64,000 nt of DNA. Source: Volvox africanus (lineage: Eukaryota > Chlorophyta > Chlorophyceae > Chlamydomonadales > Volvocaceae). Positions 23,001 through 35,223 of the stretch are shown one piece after another. Made by a program: the position numbers and the translations under genes. The notes beneath the pieces were generated by a model. That model saw only the letters and a list, made by a program, of their open reading frames with translations. It did no database searches and was not told the origin of the DNA. Numbering within the stretch: position 1 is the stretch's first letter; each line of letters begins with the position of its first letter. The stretch lies in assembly GCA_030268105.1 (NCBI GenBank), contig BSDZ01000123.1, positions 1-64,000 of the forward strand, written 5' to 3'.

Positions 23001-24119
23001 CCACCCGCGGCCTCAAAAGCAGTCCGTGGGCACCCTTCCATAACAAACGGACGGCCTCCTTACGCCCGACTAGCTCTGGTACGATTCCTGCGGCCATTGC
23101 GGTCACAGCGAAATTAACCATAGGCACCGCCTCAGTTTCGCCCTCCTTTGGTGTGACATGTTCGAACGACAGGAAAGGTACCTTAATCGACAGAGTACCC
23201 TTGCACATATGCAGGGTTGCGGTCTCCATGTCGATGCGCGTGCGGTACTGCCGTAATGTCGAAGACCCCATTATGTACGGTGCAGTCTCTGCTAAGCCCT
23301 GCAGCACGTACGGCCGGGTCACAACACGCAAAGGGCCTATCGATAGGCTAAGGGTAATCCTGCCCACGATGGGATGCTTACCCCCGTCAGCAAGGGTAAC
23401 CTGTGGACAATCAGACGACTCTGGGGTCAACCCCAGCGCATTCACCTCTGCGACAGAGATGAAGTCGTCGCTGGCACCGGTGTCAACAAGTGCCTTCAGA
23501 GTACGGCCATTCAAACCGATCTGAACCACTGGGACACGGTTATCTACGAGCGACTGCCCAGCAGATAACGTTAGTGCACTTAGGGCGGGTCCGTAACCTA
23601 CGGCACCCTCATCAGGAGCTTCGTACCAAACGTCAACCGAGTAGGATATCCCTGGCTACGGAGCCAGCATACCCTCCCGATCCACACCATTAAACAAAAC
23701 GGTGCCCGGCTCGAACCGGTGGACACACCGCATACCCCTCAACGATGCCTCTGCCTTGCGCCGACAGAAAGCGGGGAGTAATACACATGCGGCGGTGCCT
23801 GGATATTGACGCCTACATCTCCTATAAACGGCCAACTGTTCCGACATCTCACGCAGAGACGAGGGGGTGAACAAAACCACGTGGTTAGACAGATCGATAG
23901 ACGACAGGGGACGGCGAGGTGTAAACAAATTACACAACGGATCGAAGCAGAGAAGTCCCGTGCGTCCGTCAAGCATGATGCGTCGCGCAATGACTCGCTC
24001 GATGTGTCCAAGTACGCAAGGCAACAATGCCTTCACGGCTGGCCGTAAGGATGACCACCGACCACGCGTTAGTTCAGAAATCCCGGGTGGTGCCCCCTCC
24101 ACAGGAACCCGGGCAAGCT
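20059..24119 (-). pseudogene. pol: Pol polyprotein of A2, one nonsense codon
   Basis: An open frame of 1156 codons (23529-20059) runs from just before the protease: [11 protein letters not shown] with [10 protein letters not shown] and [11 protein letters not shown], RNase H ([32 protein letters not shown]), integrase zinc finger (SLCQRNKAL), DDE core ([30 protein letters not shown]) and chromodomain ([17 protein letters not shown]). Upstream, the pre-protease domain is in the same frame but separated by a TAG at 23656-23658 (CCG TGG to CCG TAG). A 7-nt deletion at about 24119 removes the gag stop codon and shifts the junction frame. Confidence 0.9.
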
Positions 24120-25267
24120 CGGCTGAGGTACAAACGGCGGCAGTAACGGGCAATCCTTCGTAGGATGGCTCTCCGCGCACCGTAGACAAACATTGGCCGC
24201 TTTCTGACGTTCAAACTCGGAACGATTGCAATTCCATTTTGGCATAAAGGAGTCATCCGTGCGAGTCCGCTTCGCTTTGGGGTCAGAGCACTGTGCGGCT
24301 GCCGACGACGGCGCACCACCACGCTTCCTGCTCTTAGCTGGGTCCGAACTCGGACCTGCTCCTCCTGACCCGCGGACACCCGAGCTAGCGCCCCCGCGCG
24401 CCTGGTGTTGCCGGTTGCTGCGTCGCGTTGCGGCAGTAGGCGTGGGGCGGGTCGCTCCGAGTTCCTGGTCGAGAGCTACAGCTTCCCCAAGCGGATCCTG
24501 CACTTGCACAGCATTTGCACGAGGGACAGACTTGACTTCTTCCTCACCGGCAAGGAGTCGTATCTCCGTACCCTTAGCAAAAGTGACCAAGGCATCATAT
24601 GACTTGATCGGCACACCAGCCAAGTCAGTAGCGCACCATTTAGCCAAAAGTTTCGTCAGGCCTCGCTTAAACCAAAAGACACGCTCGGTTTCAGTGAGAT
24701 CAGCAATGGGGGTCACAAGTGCTTCGAAGCATGACTGGTACGCAGGTACATTTTCACCCCGACGCATGTGGTAGCTACCGGCTGCCAAGACCTTACGAGC
24801 CTCCACATCACGTGCTTGCACCTCAGTAGCGAACCGTGCGAGCAAAGCGGCGATCATCTCGTCAAAGGTATAGTCGCCCCGGGCGGTGGTCCATTCGCGA
24901 TACCAGTCCTTCGCTGAGCCCTCGAGGGTGTTACCAACGAAGAGACACCTGATACCATCATTATCGCCACCATGAACAGCCTGGAGATACTTTTTAGCGT
25001 CACGCACGTACGCACGAGTTGCATCGGCTATGCTATGTCCTGGTGTCTTTTCAGTCAGCGAGATATTGAGCCTAGGAACGGGAATTGACAATCTCATCAC
25101 CTCAGGGATGTCATCATGCCCTCGAGCTTGAGGTAATGGAAAAGGGGCTCTTGAGTGGCTCGCGTGCCAACAGTCTCAAGACCTCTATCCGGTGCTCTAG
25201 CAGCCACAACAAAATCGGGTTGGCTAGCTAAGCTAGTGTGCGGCGTATCGTCGTGTTCCGCGGACAT
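24120..25267 (-). pseudogene. gag: Gag of A2 with 82-nt internal deletion
   Basis: ATG at 25267. A net 82-nt deletion near 25140 (after GAGCCCCTT) shifts the frame. From 25100 the capsid core, basic tail and zinc knuckle CLRCAESHPTKDC are open again. The stop codon is lost through the 7-nt deletion at the pol boundary. Confidence 0.85.
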
Positions 25268-25666
25268 GGAGCACGAAGCGATACCCTAGGTTTGCGTAAT
25301 AGAAGCCGACTTCTATCGCAAAGGCAAGAGTACAAAGCGATTCGGTGAGCCTACCGACAGTACTCTTGAGAAGATTCAGTAAACTCAGCAAGTACTTGCC
25401 CAGCTGAGTCCTGATCTCCGTAGTTTGGGCGATGAGAGTCGCCAAATGGTCCGGACGAAAGCCGGTCTCAGTCGCCGCGGCAAGCAATGCCAGTGCACTG
25501 AGATTACCTGCGACTCAGAGCGTACACTTACACAACAAGTGCAGCAATCTAAGCAAAAGCAATTAAACAATTACAAACCGGAAGCGGCGGCGTCCAAAAC
25601 GGCGCGGCCTAGGTCTTCGGCAAAAGTATCTAGCGGTCCTCGTGGTTCGTCGCTGGAACTCGCCAT
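25233..25666 (-). CDS. Spliced leader ORF upstream of gag (A2)
   Basis: Exons 25666-25579 (88 nt) and 25507-25233 (275 nt), with an intron of 71 nt. It is laid out exactly as in A1 and A3, with both splice sites and the frame kept. Confidence 0.5.
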
Positions 25667-25733
25667 AGAAAGAACCTACTTCCGATTAGACAAAGAGAGA
25701 CAGTTAGGCAACGAACCTGTCTCGATACCAATT

Positions 25734-26567
25734 TGTTGTACCTCTCCTTCGTGTTTGCACATAAGTATCTGCACGTCTGAAGGCTTTGGACACCGATGCG
25801 CGAGCACTTGCAAGTACAGCAAGGCAAGCGTGAGCAAACAGAGACAGCGGAAGACTTCAAGACAAGAAGAGATATAACTTACAGTCTTACAGATCGAAGC
25901 GATGCAATGGACGAAATCGCCGTCAGAGCCAGAAGCAAGCAATCATCACGCGGTGGTGATAAGCGAAGTTTAGGCTTAGCTCGGGCTAAGTAGAATAGCG
26001 TATAGTGATTATAGTGTAGAACACACGAATGTTCTCCGGTATCGAATGTCTTATCTTGCTTAGCCGTCCTCGCATCTGTTATACTCGCAGCATCCCAATG
26101 TTGTACGATTCACACTAGGAGGCCGATCCTAAGTGTGACAACCCTACTGCGTATAGGCGATGTCCAAGCATAACAACGTATAAGCCTTTCTGGCATTCGC
26201 ATGATGCAAGGGTCCGAATAACGATATTCGGTTGCAAGGCATGCATCGCGACGAGTGCGGCGCTCTCAACGTGTGCTGTAATGAAGTAATATTATACCAG
26301 ATAATATTACTTATCGTTTCGTAGCACGAGCATAATGCGCACTTTAATGATTCGGGATTTCATGCATGCTAGGCGGATTTGCCATGATGCGATGTCGCGA
26401 TGGACAATGATAACATGCCAAATGCATATATAAATGTATGCGAATACACCTATATCATGCAGGTTCATTCATATGCAATAATCATTCATGCGTTCATCAA
26501 GATAACACTTCGCCTTGTAGGGTCGCATCGACCTACGCATCGGCGGGAAACGAACCGTAGCACAACA
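25734..26567 (-). repeat. Family A 5' LTR of A2
   Basis: 834 bp with TG...CA ends. On the plus strand it starts TGTTGTACCTCTCC and ends GTAGCACAACA. The adjacent primer binding site is on its left (CTCGATACCAATT on the plus strand). Confidence 0.9.
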
Positions 26568-27023
26568 TCCCGTACATGGATGGATAATGAGCTTCCTGTG
26601 CGTATGCATGTAATTTACTATGCAGGTCTATTATTCGTTATTGGGCAATTTACTAAGTGTAAATTACGCAGACATGCATGTTCCACATTATTATTTAGTA
26701 CTTCACATGCATGAGTGCTGCCTGTCGCACTCCATACAATGAAGTCCTTTCTCTTGTCAGATTACAGTTCTTTAAGAAAAACAGTCTCATCCTGCTACGT
26801 TACTGTATATTGAACATGCTCATACCACTCCCTTTATTAGGCTTTTTCTGTGGCATCACTTTCGGTTTTGCTGGTGCCTCTTACGCTGCTCTTTATGCCC
26901 CTGTTTTAGATGATGTATATGTAACAGAATTTTTAGTGTGGATACTCATGGGTTCTTCTGTCTTTGTTCTCATGACAGTGTTGGGCATTGCGATAGGGCA
27001 GTACCGCTCAACGGTGTCATTTA
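26568..27023 (+). CDS. Possible host exon encoding membrane segments (cut by LTR)
   Basis: An open frame from ATG at 26711 runs to the LTR at 27024. It encodes a short basic N-terminus (RLQFFKKNSLILLRY) and two or three hydrophobic segments (IPLPLLGFFCGITFGFAGA; FLVWILMGSSVFVLMTVLGI). It is more AT-rich than the retroelement genes. The layout recalls the N-terminus of a multi-span transporter (ABCA-like at most), but no family is established. The stretch 26568-26710 has nothing recognisable. Confidence 0.35.
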
Positions 27024-27838
27024 TGTTGTATGCCAGTTCGATTACCGTTTATGTCGAAGTAGGCTGCAATCTATCCGAGCACTATTGAACATGATGTAAG
27101 CATATTAGCATGATATTTTCGAATATATCTAGCTAATGAAGCACGCTGCATTATCACTCGCGACATCACGCTGTTGGTCAACATGTTTGACTTGAGGCTG
27201 ATATCAATGCACGAATCCACCATTGGCATAGTATACCACGTAATAATGTTTCAAATATTATTACCTCATCCGTATCATAAACCATACGCGTATGCGGGAA
27301 TGCGACGATCGCAATGGTTGGGTCGGCAACCGAATATCGATATTCGGACCTTTGCATATTGCATACGTTGCATCCACTAATATCACGGATTACACGATAT
27401 TTAGAACAGTGCCATGATAGTACTCACACTTGAGATCGGAATCCAGTGAGACTTGTACTGCACATCGGTATCGTGAATGTGATAGGTGCGAGGACAGCCG
27501 CCTAGAGACCGAAGTCGGCACGATGCTACTTTGGATTGTGTACCCACGGGTTCAACTCAATCTAACTCTCATACATACGTATTATTCGGCCTGAGCTATT
27601 CCAGCATACCATATCCAGCCGGATGATGAACGCTGCCTGCGGGGTCTGACGGCAGACTTCTATTCTGCAATCAAAGATCATTCTAAGTTGAATCTTTCCT
27701 TGATGATAAGTCTTCCACTGTCACATTACTCACATTGAATCGCCTTGCTGTTCGTAAGCACGATGCACGTGTAGCTAACACTCAGACGTGCAGGTTCAGT
27801 GCATGGTTGAAGAAGGAAGGATACAACAAATTTGGTAG
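27024..27838 (+). repeat. Family B LTR (B1)
   Basis: 815 bp, from TGTTGTATGCCAGTTCG to GAAGGAAGGATACAACA. It is followed by a PBS-like TTTGGTAGTGAGACG, so it is a 5' LTR. The internal region is cut short. Confidence 0.85.
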
Positions 27839-28219
27839 TGAGACGTTTCGACTCACGGCTGTTAAGTTCTCGCACGAACGAGTGGCGGCGAAAGGCATCA
27901 CAAGACAACCCCACTGGAAAGTCTGTGATGCACAATCTTATTTCCAAATCACTGGTGTCGTGTTTATCCTTCAACACTAATCATATATTTGCTATCAGGA
28001 TCCTCGGCAAGTTTATACCTGCACCGATTCGTGGCTTGGAAAATTAACCGAAAGAAAAAACAAGCGGTTCAGGCCTCAGGGGCAAGGAGCTCGCGCGTGT
28101 GTGTATGTGGATGCGGGTTTGACTTATAGGGGCGGAGAGACATGCAGCAGCTGAAAAATCTCCATATGCTGAAACCTCTCCCGCCCCCACCCCACCACAC
28201 CTTCTTGCCCCCGAAAATA
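27839..28219 (+). other. Truncated leader of B1 and adjoining sequence
   Basis: 27839 to about 28050 is similar to the leader after the next B LTR (29308-29634), showing both belong to the same subfamily. From about 28054 the sequence changes character (GT-rich, then C-rich around 28170-28215) and nothing is recognised. Confidence 0.5.
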
Positions 28220-28493
28220 TCACGCTCTTCCCCAGCTGTTATTCTGTCTCTTACACTGTCCACATATAGACAGGCACGGGGTGTCGTAACCCGCCATCAA
28301 CTCGCCGCACATTAAGTACCTGTACAGCAGCAACTTATTTCCGCATGCCAAAGATATGAACTGGTCCATGTACACGAAGCGAGCCGTGCGAACCTCGTGG
28401 TGCAGCAGCGGATTGGCAGCGGCACGGCTGCCAGTGGCGGGGCCGCCCGCCGGCAGTGGCGGCGGCGGCGGTGTGGTGGGTGCGCCGGCAGGG
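28220..28493 (-). CDS. Possible host exon, beta-propeller-like fragment
   Basis: A GC-rich island on the minus strand, open from the LTR boundary at 28493 to about 28250. It encodes an alanine/proline-rich stretch and then VRTARFVYMDQFISLACGNK, followed by LLLYRY, a pattern resembling one strand set of a WD40-type repeat. Composition differs sharply from the flanking LTRs. It is broken at its 5' side by the B LTR. Identity is tentative. Confidence 0.35.
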
Positions 28494-29307
28494 TGTTGTA
28501 CGCTGGTTCGATCATCGTTCATACCAAAGTAGACCGCAATACATTCGAGCATTATGAAGCATGACATAATCATATTAGCATGATATATTCGAGTATATCT
28601 AGCTAATCAGGCACGTCGCATTATCATCTACGACATCGCGCTGTCGGTCAACATGTTTGACTCGAGGCTGATATTAATGCGAGATCTATCCGTTGGCATA
28701 ATATTCCACGTAATAATACTTTAAATATTATTACCTCATCTGTGTCATAAACCATACGTGTATGCAAGAACGCGACGATCGTGATGGTTGGGTCGGCAAC
28801 CGAATATCAATATTCGGACCTTCGCATATTGCATGCGTTGCATCCATTAATATCACGGATTACGCGATATTCAGAATAGTGCTACGAAGGTACTCACACT
28901 TGAGATCAGAATCCAGTGAGACCTGTACTGCACATCGGTATCACGGCGTGATAGATGCGAGGACGGCCGCCTAGAGACCGAAGTCGGCTCGATGCTACTT
29001 TGGACCAAGTACTTGCATACTTAATGCTATCTAATTCACATACATACGTTTTACTCATTTATATTCGGCCTGAGCTATTCTAGCATATCATCTTCAGCCG
29101 GATGATGAACATTGCCCGCGGGGTCTGACGGCCGACTACCAATCTGTAACCGAAGACTATTGTAAGTTGGATCTTTCCTTGTTGTTGAGTCTTTCGCTCT
29201 CACTTTACTCGCATTGAATCACCTTACTGTTCGTAAGCACGGTACGCACTTAGCTAACATCCAGACGTGCAGATTCAGTGCATGATCGAGGAAGGAAGGA
29301 TACAACA
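28494..29307 (+). repeat. Family B LTR (B6)
   Basis: 814 bp, from TGTTGTACGCTGGTTCG to GGAAGGATACAACA, followed by PBS-like TTTGGTAGCGAGACGG. Left flank is CAGGG. It is the 5' LTR of another truncated B element. Confidence 0.85.
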
Positions 29308-29634
29308 AATTTGGTAGCGAGACGGTTTGACTCACGGCTGTCTCATCATTACTATTGGAGAGTAGATTCTCGTGCGAGCGAGCGGCGGCGAGGAGTATCA
29401 CGGGATAACCTCGTCAGAAAACCGGTATTGTAATATTCTCTTTCCAAACTATTGATATAATATTTGTCCTTTCATACCAATCATATCTACGCTACCAGTG
29501 AAGTCTTAAATCCACAGAAGGGATTCCATCGCCATCATACTCGGAATTGTTTATCTGATAAGTTGAACATCTGGCAGAATCAGCTACTAAGACTACATCA
29601 ATTTGAAGGTTACAACGCGTTGGTGGGTTACATT
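29308..29634 (+). other. Leader of truncated element B6
   Basis: Non-coding leader related to 27839-28050. It is interrupted at 29634 by a solo LTR and continues at 30460-30605, where no coding sequence is recognised. Confidence 0.5.
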
Positions 29635-30454
29635 TGTTGTGCTACGGTTAGTTTCCCGCCGATGCGTAGGTCGATGTGATCCTACAAGGCGAAGTGCTTT
29701 TGTGATGAACGCATTACATATGAATGAATCTGCATGATATAAATGTATTCGCATACATTTATATATGCATCTGGTATGTTATCATTATCCATCGCGACAT
29801 CGCATCATGGCAAATCCGCCTAGCATGCATGAAAGACCAACGCATTGAAATGTACATTATGCTCGTGCTACGAAACAATAAGTAATATTATCTGATATAA
29901 TATTACTTCATTTAAGCACACGTTGAGAGCACCGCACCCGTCGCGATACATGCCCTGCAACCGGATATCGTTATCCGGACCCTTGCATCATGCGAATGCC
30001 GGAAAGGCTTATACGTTGTTATACGTAGACATCGCCTATACGCAGTAGGGTTGTCACATCTAGGATCGGCCTCCTGATGTGAATCGTACGGCATTGCGAT
30101 ACTGCGAGTATAACAGATGCGAGGACGGCTAAGCAAGACGATTCGATACCGGAGAACACTTGTGTGTTCTACATTACTATTGCTATACGCTACTCTACTT
30201 AGCCCGAGCTGAGCCTGAACTTCGCTAATCACCGCCGCGTGATGATTGCTTGCTTCCGGCGCTGACGGCGATTTCGTCCATTGCATCATTCCGATCCGTA
30301 AGACTGTAAGTTATATCTCTCTTCGTCTTGAAGTCTTCCGCTGTCTCTGTTTGCTCTCGCTTGCCTTGCTGTACTTGCAAGTGCTCGCGCATCGGTGTCG
30401 ATAGTCTCCAGACGTGCAGATACTTATGAGCAAACGCGAACGAGAGGTACAACA
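29635..30454 (+). mobile_element. Solo family A LTR with ACATT target duplication
   Basis: 820 bp, TG...CA ends, flanked by ACATT at 29630-29634 and 30455-30459. No PBS or PPT is next to it, as expected of a recombined solo LTR. Confidence 0.92.
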
Positions 30455-30605
30455 ACATTACCATTCTCGTCGGAATTTACTCGTGCGTGAACGGTACGCG
30501 GAAGAAATTTCTAAGGTATAGAAACCATCTCTCTCTACCCTTGCAAGATACTAATTAGCATATATGTCGGATAACCAGTATCAACGGACTACAGGGGGAG
30601 TGAAC

Positions 30606-30662
30606 TGTTGTACCTCTCCTTCGTGTTTGCTCATAAACATCTTCGCGTCTGAAGGCTTTCGA
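30606..30662 (-). repeat. 57-bp fragment of family A LTR
   Basis: It begins TGTTGTACCTCTCCTTCG and stops at GGCTTTCGA, where the B-family 5' LTR of element C starts. This shows C inserted into an A LTR whose remainder is missing. TTCGA (30658-30662) is the expected left target duplication. Confidence 0.8.
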
Positions 30663-31949
30663 TGTTGTATGCGGGTTCGATCCCCACTTGCACCGAAGTA
30701 GACTGCATTATATTCGAGCATTACGAAGCATGATATAATCATATTAGCATGATATATTCGAGTATATCTAGCTAATCAGGCATATCACATTCTCATCTAC
30801 GACATCGCGCTGTCGGTCAACATGTTTGACTCGAGGCTGATAATTAATGCGCGATCTATCCGTTGGTATAATATTCCGCGTTATAATGCTTTGAATATTA
30901 TTACCTCATCTGTGTCATAAACCATACGCGTATGCAAGAATGCAACGCTAGCGATGGTTGGGTCGGCAACCGAATATCGATATTCGGACCTTCGCATATT
31001 GCATGCGTTGCACTCATTAATATCACGGATTACGTGGTATTTAAAATAGTGCTATGAAGGTACTCACACTTGAGATCGAAATCCAGTGAGACCTGTACTG
31101 CACATTGGTATCGCGACGTGATAGGTGCGAGGACGGCTGCCTAGAGACCGAAGTCGGCTTGACACTAATTTGGGTCAAGTACTCGTGTACTTAACTCGGT
31201 CTGATTCTGATATATACGTTTTACTCATTTATTATCGGCCTGAGCTATTCCAGCATAGCATTCCCAGCCGGATGATGAACGCTGCCCGCGGGGTCTGACG
31301 GCAGACTCCTAATTTGCAGCTGAAGATCATTGTAAGTTGAATCTTTCCTTATTGATAAGCCTTCCGCTGTCACGTTGCTTGCACTGAAGTGTCTTACTGT
31401 TCATAAGCACCATGCACGTGTAGCTAATACTCAGACGTGCAGATTCAGTGCATGGTTGAAGAAGGAAGGATACAACAAATTTGGTATCGAGACAGGTTCG
31501 TTGCCTGCCTGCCTAATGATGCTTGATCGGAAGTAAGTTCTTTCTAGGACGACTGTTGACGATGGGCGACGTAGCCCACTAGACATTATCGCCGAAGAAC
31601 TTGTCCACGCTATATCAGATACTGTTGCTTCCAAATTGTGATTGCTTTTATACCTTTGTAGTTTACTGCAATTGTGGTGTGAGCCTTCGCTCTGAGTTGC
31701 AGGTGAAACTTGTGGTCTGGCACCGCTCGCGATAGCTTCTGGTTACAACTTGCGTTCTAATCAGCTGGAGGCTTTGATTGCACGGACTACAGGGGCCATA
31801 TCTACTCGAAGCCTGCAAGAGTATTGTCGGTGTGCTGACCAAATTGTTTGTACTCTTGTGCTAGATTCGTGTGAATCGCTTGCACACTTGCTTTAGAATT
31901 ATGTGCATCGTTTATTGTCACGCAATTTGAATATATTGGTCAGTGTTCC

Positions 31950-32804
31950 ATGATGGCGGGACGTGACGACCCGTCGTTTGTAGGCTTGGCATGCCAACCT
32001 GAGCCAGATACCGTTCCTAGAATGTTTGATAGGGATTCTGAGACTATTGACACAATTACTGCTCAAGATCCTCTTGTGTTTCAGGCCCCTATCCATCTTA
32101 CTACGCCACACTTGGCAGCCCTGACGGTTACAGATGGAATTGTCATCAACGGGGTTTGCTATCGCCTCAAATGCAAGACCGCGCCAAAGGTAATGAGGTG
32201 AAGTGGTTTACTATCCCGGCACCGAAATTGTTTACCTTGCATGATATGAATGTTGAGCGTGACATTGTGAATGCAACTCATTTCTATCTACGTGATATTT
32301 GGAAGTACCTGCAGTTGGTCCATGGCGGTGAACATGATGAGGTGAGGTGTCTCTTTGTTGGGAATACCCTCGAGGGTATAGCAAGGACATGGTATGATCA
32401 ATGGATCACTGCACGGGAAAACATCACGTTTGATGAGTTGATTGTCGCCCTACTTGCACACTTTATCCCACAAGTCACGTGATATTGAGGCACGCTGTAT
32501 ACTAGCCTTCGGCTCCTTTTTCATGTTTCTGAATGAAACTGTAACTGCCTACCAATCGTTTTGAGGCTCTTGTGATGCCATTTATCCTAAGAGCTGAGAT
32601 GTGTATTTTAGCTAGAGAAAATGCTTTAAGATTTGTGCCTCATGTGACTGCCATGCAAGCGCAGGACTCATGACTGACAAAATGGGAGTGTATGCAATCC
32701 AAGCTTGTGCGTTGGAAGGAGATCACTCTCTGTTGGAGATGTGCGGTGAGTTATCTCATGATGGATTGCCATTGTTGCCGCCTTTGGCCCCACGGTCAAA
32801 GTAG
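31950..32804 (+). pseudogene. gag: Gag remnant of element C
   Basis: Starts MMAGRDDPSFVGLACQPEPD. It retains the capsid signature RCLFVGNTLEGIARTWYDQW and FDELIVALLAHF, then loses frame and much of the basic tail. The zinc knuckle is degenerate (CWRCAVSYLMMDC, histidine replaced by tyrosine). It ends at TAG 32802-32804 followed by GGGGAT. Confidence 0.85.
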
Positions 32805-34331
32805 GGGGATGCCTGGATTGATGCGGAGTTGACTCCATCCCGGACAGCTGAACAAATGCATGGTCGGTGGTCATTCGTATGTCCAACTGTGAAGCATCGT
32901 TGCTTTTAGTCCTTGAGAACGTATCGTTTGTTCATCCCCTCATCTCCAAGTGAGCCGTTCGAACAGCTGGTCAGGTACAGGAGATGCAGACATCAATGTC
33001 CGGACACTCCCGCATGTTTGTTGCTACTATTTCACAGCCAGCGTAGGGCTACCGCTTTGTTAAACAGTAGCCAACGTGTCCTCTGATTCAAGTCAGGCAC
33101 TGTATTGATTGATGATGTGAACGTGGCGGGATCCGCAGTTCTGTTGCCGGAATTGTCCTATGCCTTTGATGTCTGATATGAAGCTCCTATGACGGGTTAT
33201 ATTAATTTTGAGCCCGTTCTGGAATCACTTTTGTTATCTGTGGAGTCGACTCTGACAGGTTATTGTGTTTCTGTTATTGAAGTCGGCCTCGCTGGTCGAA
33301 TGATGAAGGCACTTGAGGATACTAGTGCCAGTGACGACTTCATCTCAGCAAAGGAGGTGAAGGTGTTGGGGTCGACCCCACAGTCATCTGATTGTGTCAG
33401 GTTACCCTCGTTGATGAGGGTAAGCATCCCATCGTGGGCAGGATCACCCTTAGTCGTCGAAGGACCCTCTGTGTGTTGGGGCCCAATGAGTGCAACAAGG
33501 TCTCTCGGAGACAGCACTACATGGACATTGGGTGCCGCGACATAACGACAGTACCGCGCGCGCATCGATATGGAGTCCAGCACAATTGGCCGTTGTCCAA
33601 AAGGGAACCTATTGCCTAAGGTACCTTGTCTGTCGTACCAAGATGTCAGAGGAGGGCGGAACTGTTGCGGAGCCTGAGGTTAATTTCACTTTGGCAGCAA
33701 TCGCCAGCGGAAATCACGAACCCAAGCTAATTGGGCACAAAGAAACCGATCGGATGATACGGAAAGGCGCCCATGTGTTGCTTGTGAGGCCACGGGTGCA
33801 ATCGAATGCTACCACCATGCAGTCCACCGTGAAGGATCTTGAGGTCGAAGCCCTCCTGCATAAATATGCTGATGTCTTTGGTGACATCCCAGGGCTCCCA
33901 CCTATGTTACCTGCTGACCATCTGATCCCTCTTGTGCTCGAGCACAACCCGTTTCACAACCTATGTACAGGTTAAGCTCGCTAAAGTTCAGCGGATGAAA
34001 CGGCAAGTGAGGGATCTGCTCGCAAAGGGTATGGTTCGGCCCAGCACGTCGCCATATTCTGCACGGATATTGTTTGTCGGTAAGAAGGATGGGATGTTGC
34101 ATATGTGCATTGATTGTCGGGGCTTGAATGCGACTACGGTTAAAAATCGCTACCCTTTGCCGTGCGTCGATGACCTGCTCGATAAGCTGAAGGGCTCAGC
34201 TTATTTTTCCTCGATTGACCTTCAACAAGGGTATAATCAGATACGCATCACTGCCTCTGATATTCCGAAAACCGCTTTCCGGACCCCTTTTTGGTCACTT
34301 CGAGTACACAGTCTTGTCGTTTGGACTTACT
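32805..34331 (+). pseudogene. pol: Pol remnant of element C
   Basis: Broken into several frames: pre-protease domain remnant, protease [11 protein letters not shown] (about 33316), post-protease region, and RT start with [26 protein letters not shown] and [16 protein letters not shown]. It is cut at 34331 just before the YxDD motif. Confidence 0.85.
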
Positions 34332-35155
34332 TGTTGTGCTACGGTTCATTTCCCGCCGATGCGTAGGTCGATGTGATCCTACATGGCGAAGTGCTTTTGT
34401 GATGAACGCATTACAGATGAATGAATCTGCATGATATAAATGTATTCGCATACATTTATATATGCATTTGGCATGTTGTCATTATCCATCGCGACATCGC
34501 ATCATGGCAAATCCGCCTAGCATGCATGAAATACCGAATCCTTGAAGTGCGCATTATGCTCGTGCTACGAAACGATAAGTAATATTATCTGATATAATAT
34601 TACTTCATTTAAGCACACGTTGAGAGCGCCGCACTCGTCGTGATACATGCCTTGCAACCGGATATCGTTATCCGGACCCTTGCATCATGCGAATGCCGGA
34701 AAGGCTTATACGTTGTTATGCGTAGACATCGCCTAGACGCAGTAGGGTTGTCACATCTAGGATCGGCCTCCTGATGTGAATCGTACGGCACTGCGATGCT
34801 GCGAGTATAACAGATGCGAGGACGGCTAAGCTAGTCGAGACATTCGATACCGGAGAACACTTGTGTGTTCTACATTACTATTGCTATACGATACTCTACT
34901 TAGCCCGAGCTAAGCCTGAACTTCGCTAATCACCGCCGCGTGATGATTGCTCGCTTCCGGCGCTGACGGCGATTTCGTCCATTGCATCATTCCGATCTGT
35001 AAGACTGTAAGTTATATCTCTCTTCGTCTTGAAGTCTTCCGCTGTCTCTGTTTGCTCACGCTTGCCTTGCTGTACTTGCAAGTGCTCGCGCATCGGTGTC
35101 GATAGTCTTCAGACGTGCAGATACTCATGAGCAAACGCGAACGAGAGGTACAACA
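34332..35155 (+). repeat. Family A 5' LTR of A4
   Basis: 824 bp with TG...CA ends. It contains the GC version of the third palindrome, CCGGATATCGTTATCCGG. Confidence 0.9.
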
Positions 35156-35223
35156 ATTTGGTATCGAGACCAGGTTCGTTGCCTAACTGTCTCTCTTTGT
35201 CTAATCGGAAGTAGGTTCTTTCT

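Larger units (their letters stand above)
19925..26567 (-). mobile_element. Ty3/gypsy element A2 (3' LTR truncated)
   Basis: A minus-strand family A element with 5' LTR 25734-26567, leader ORF, gag with an internal deletion, nearly complete pol, and a 76-bp remnant of the 3' LTR at 19925-20000. The remnant joins A1 at ATTCTGC|GTTCATC with 2 bp (GC) of overlap. The PPT complement ATTATCCCCCCTCCCG follows at 20001. Confidence 0.9.
30663..34331 (+). mobile_element. Degenerate B-type element C (3'-truncated by A4)
   Basis: 5' LTR 30663-31477 (B family), PBS TTTGGTATCGAGACAGG, a decayed leader ORF, decayed gag and pol up to mid RT. It is interrupted by A4 at TTACT|TGTTG (34331/34332). No 3' part is found in the window. 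Confidence 0.88.
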
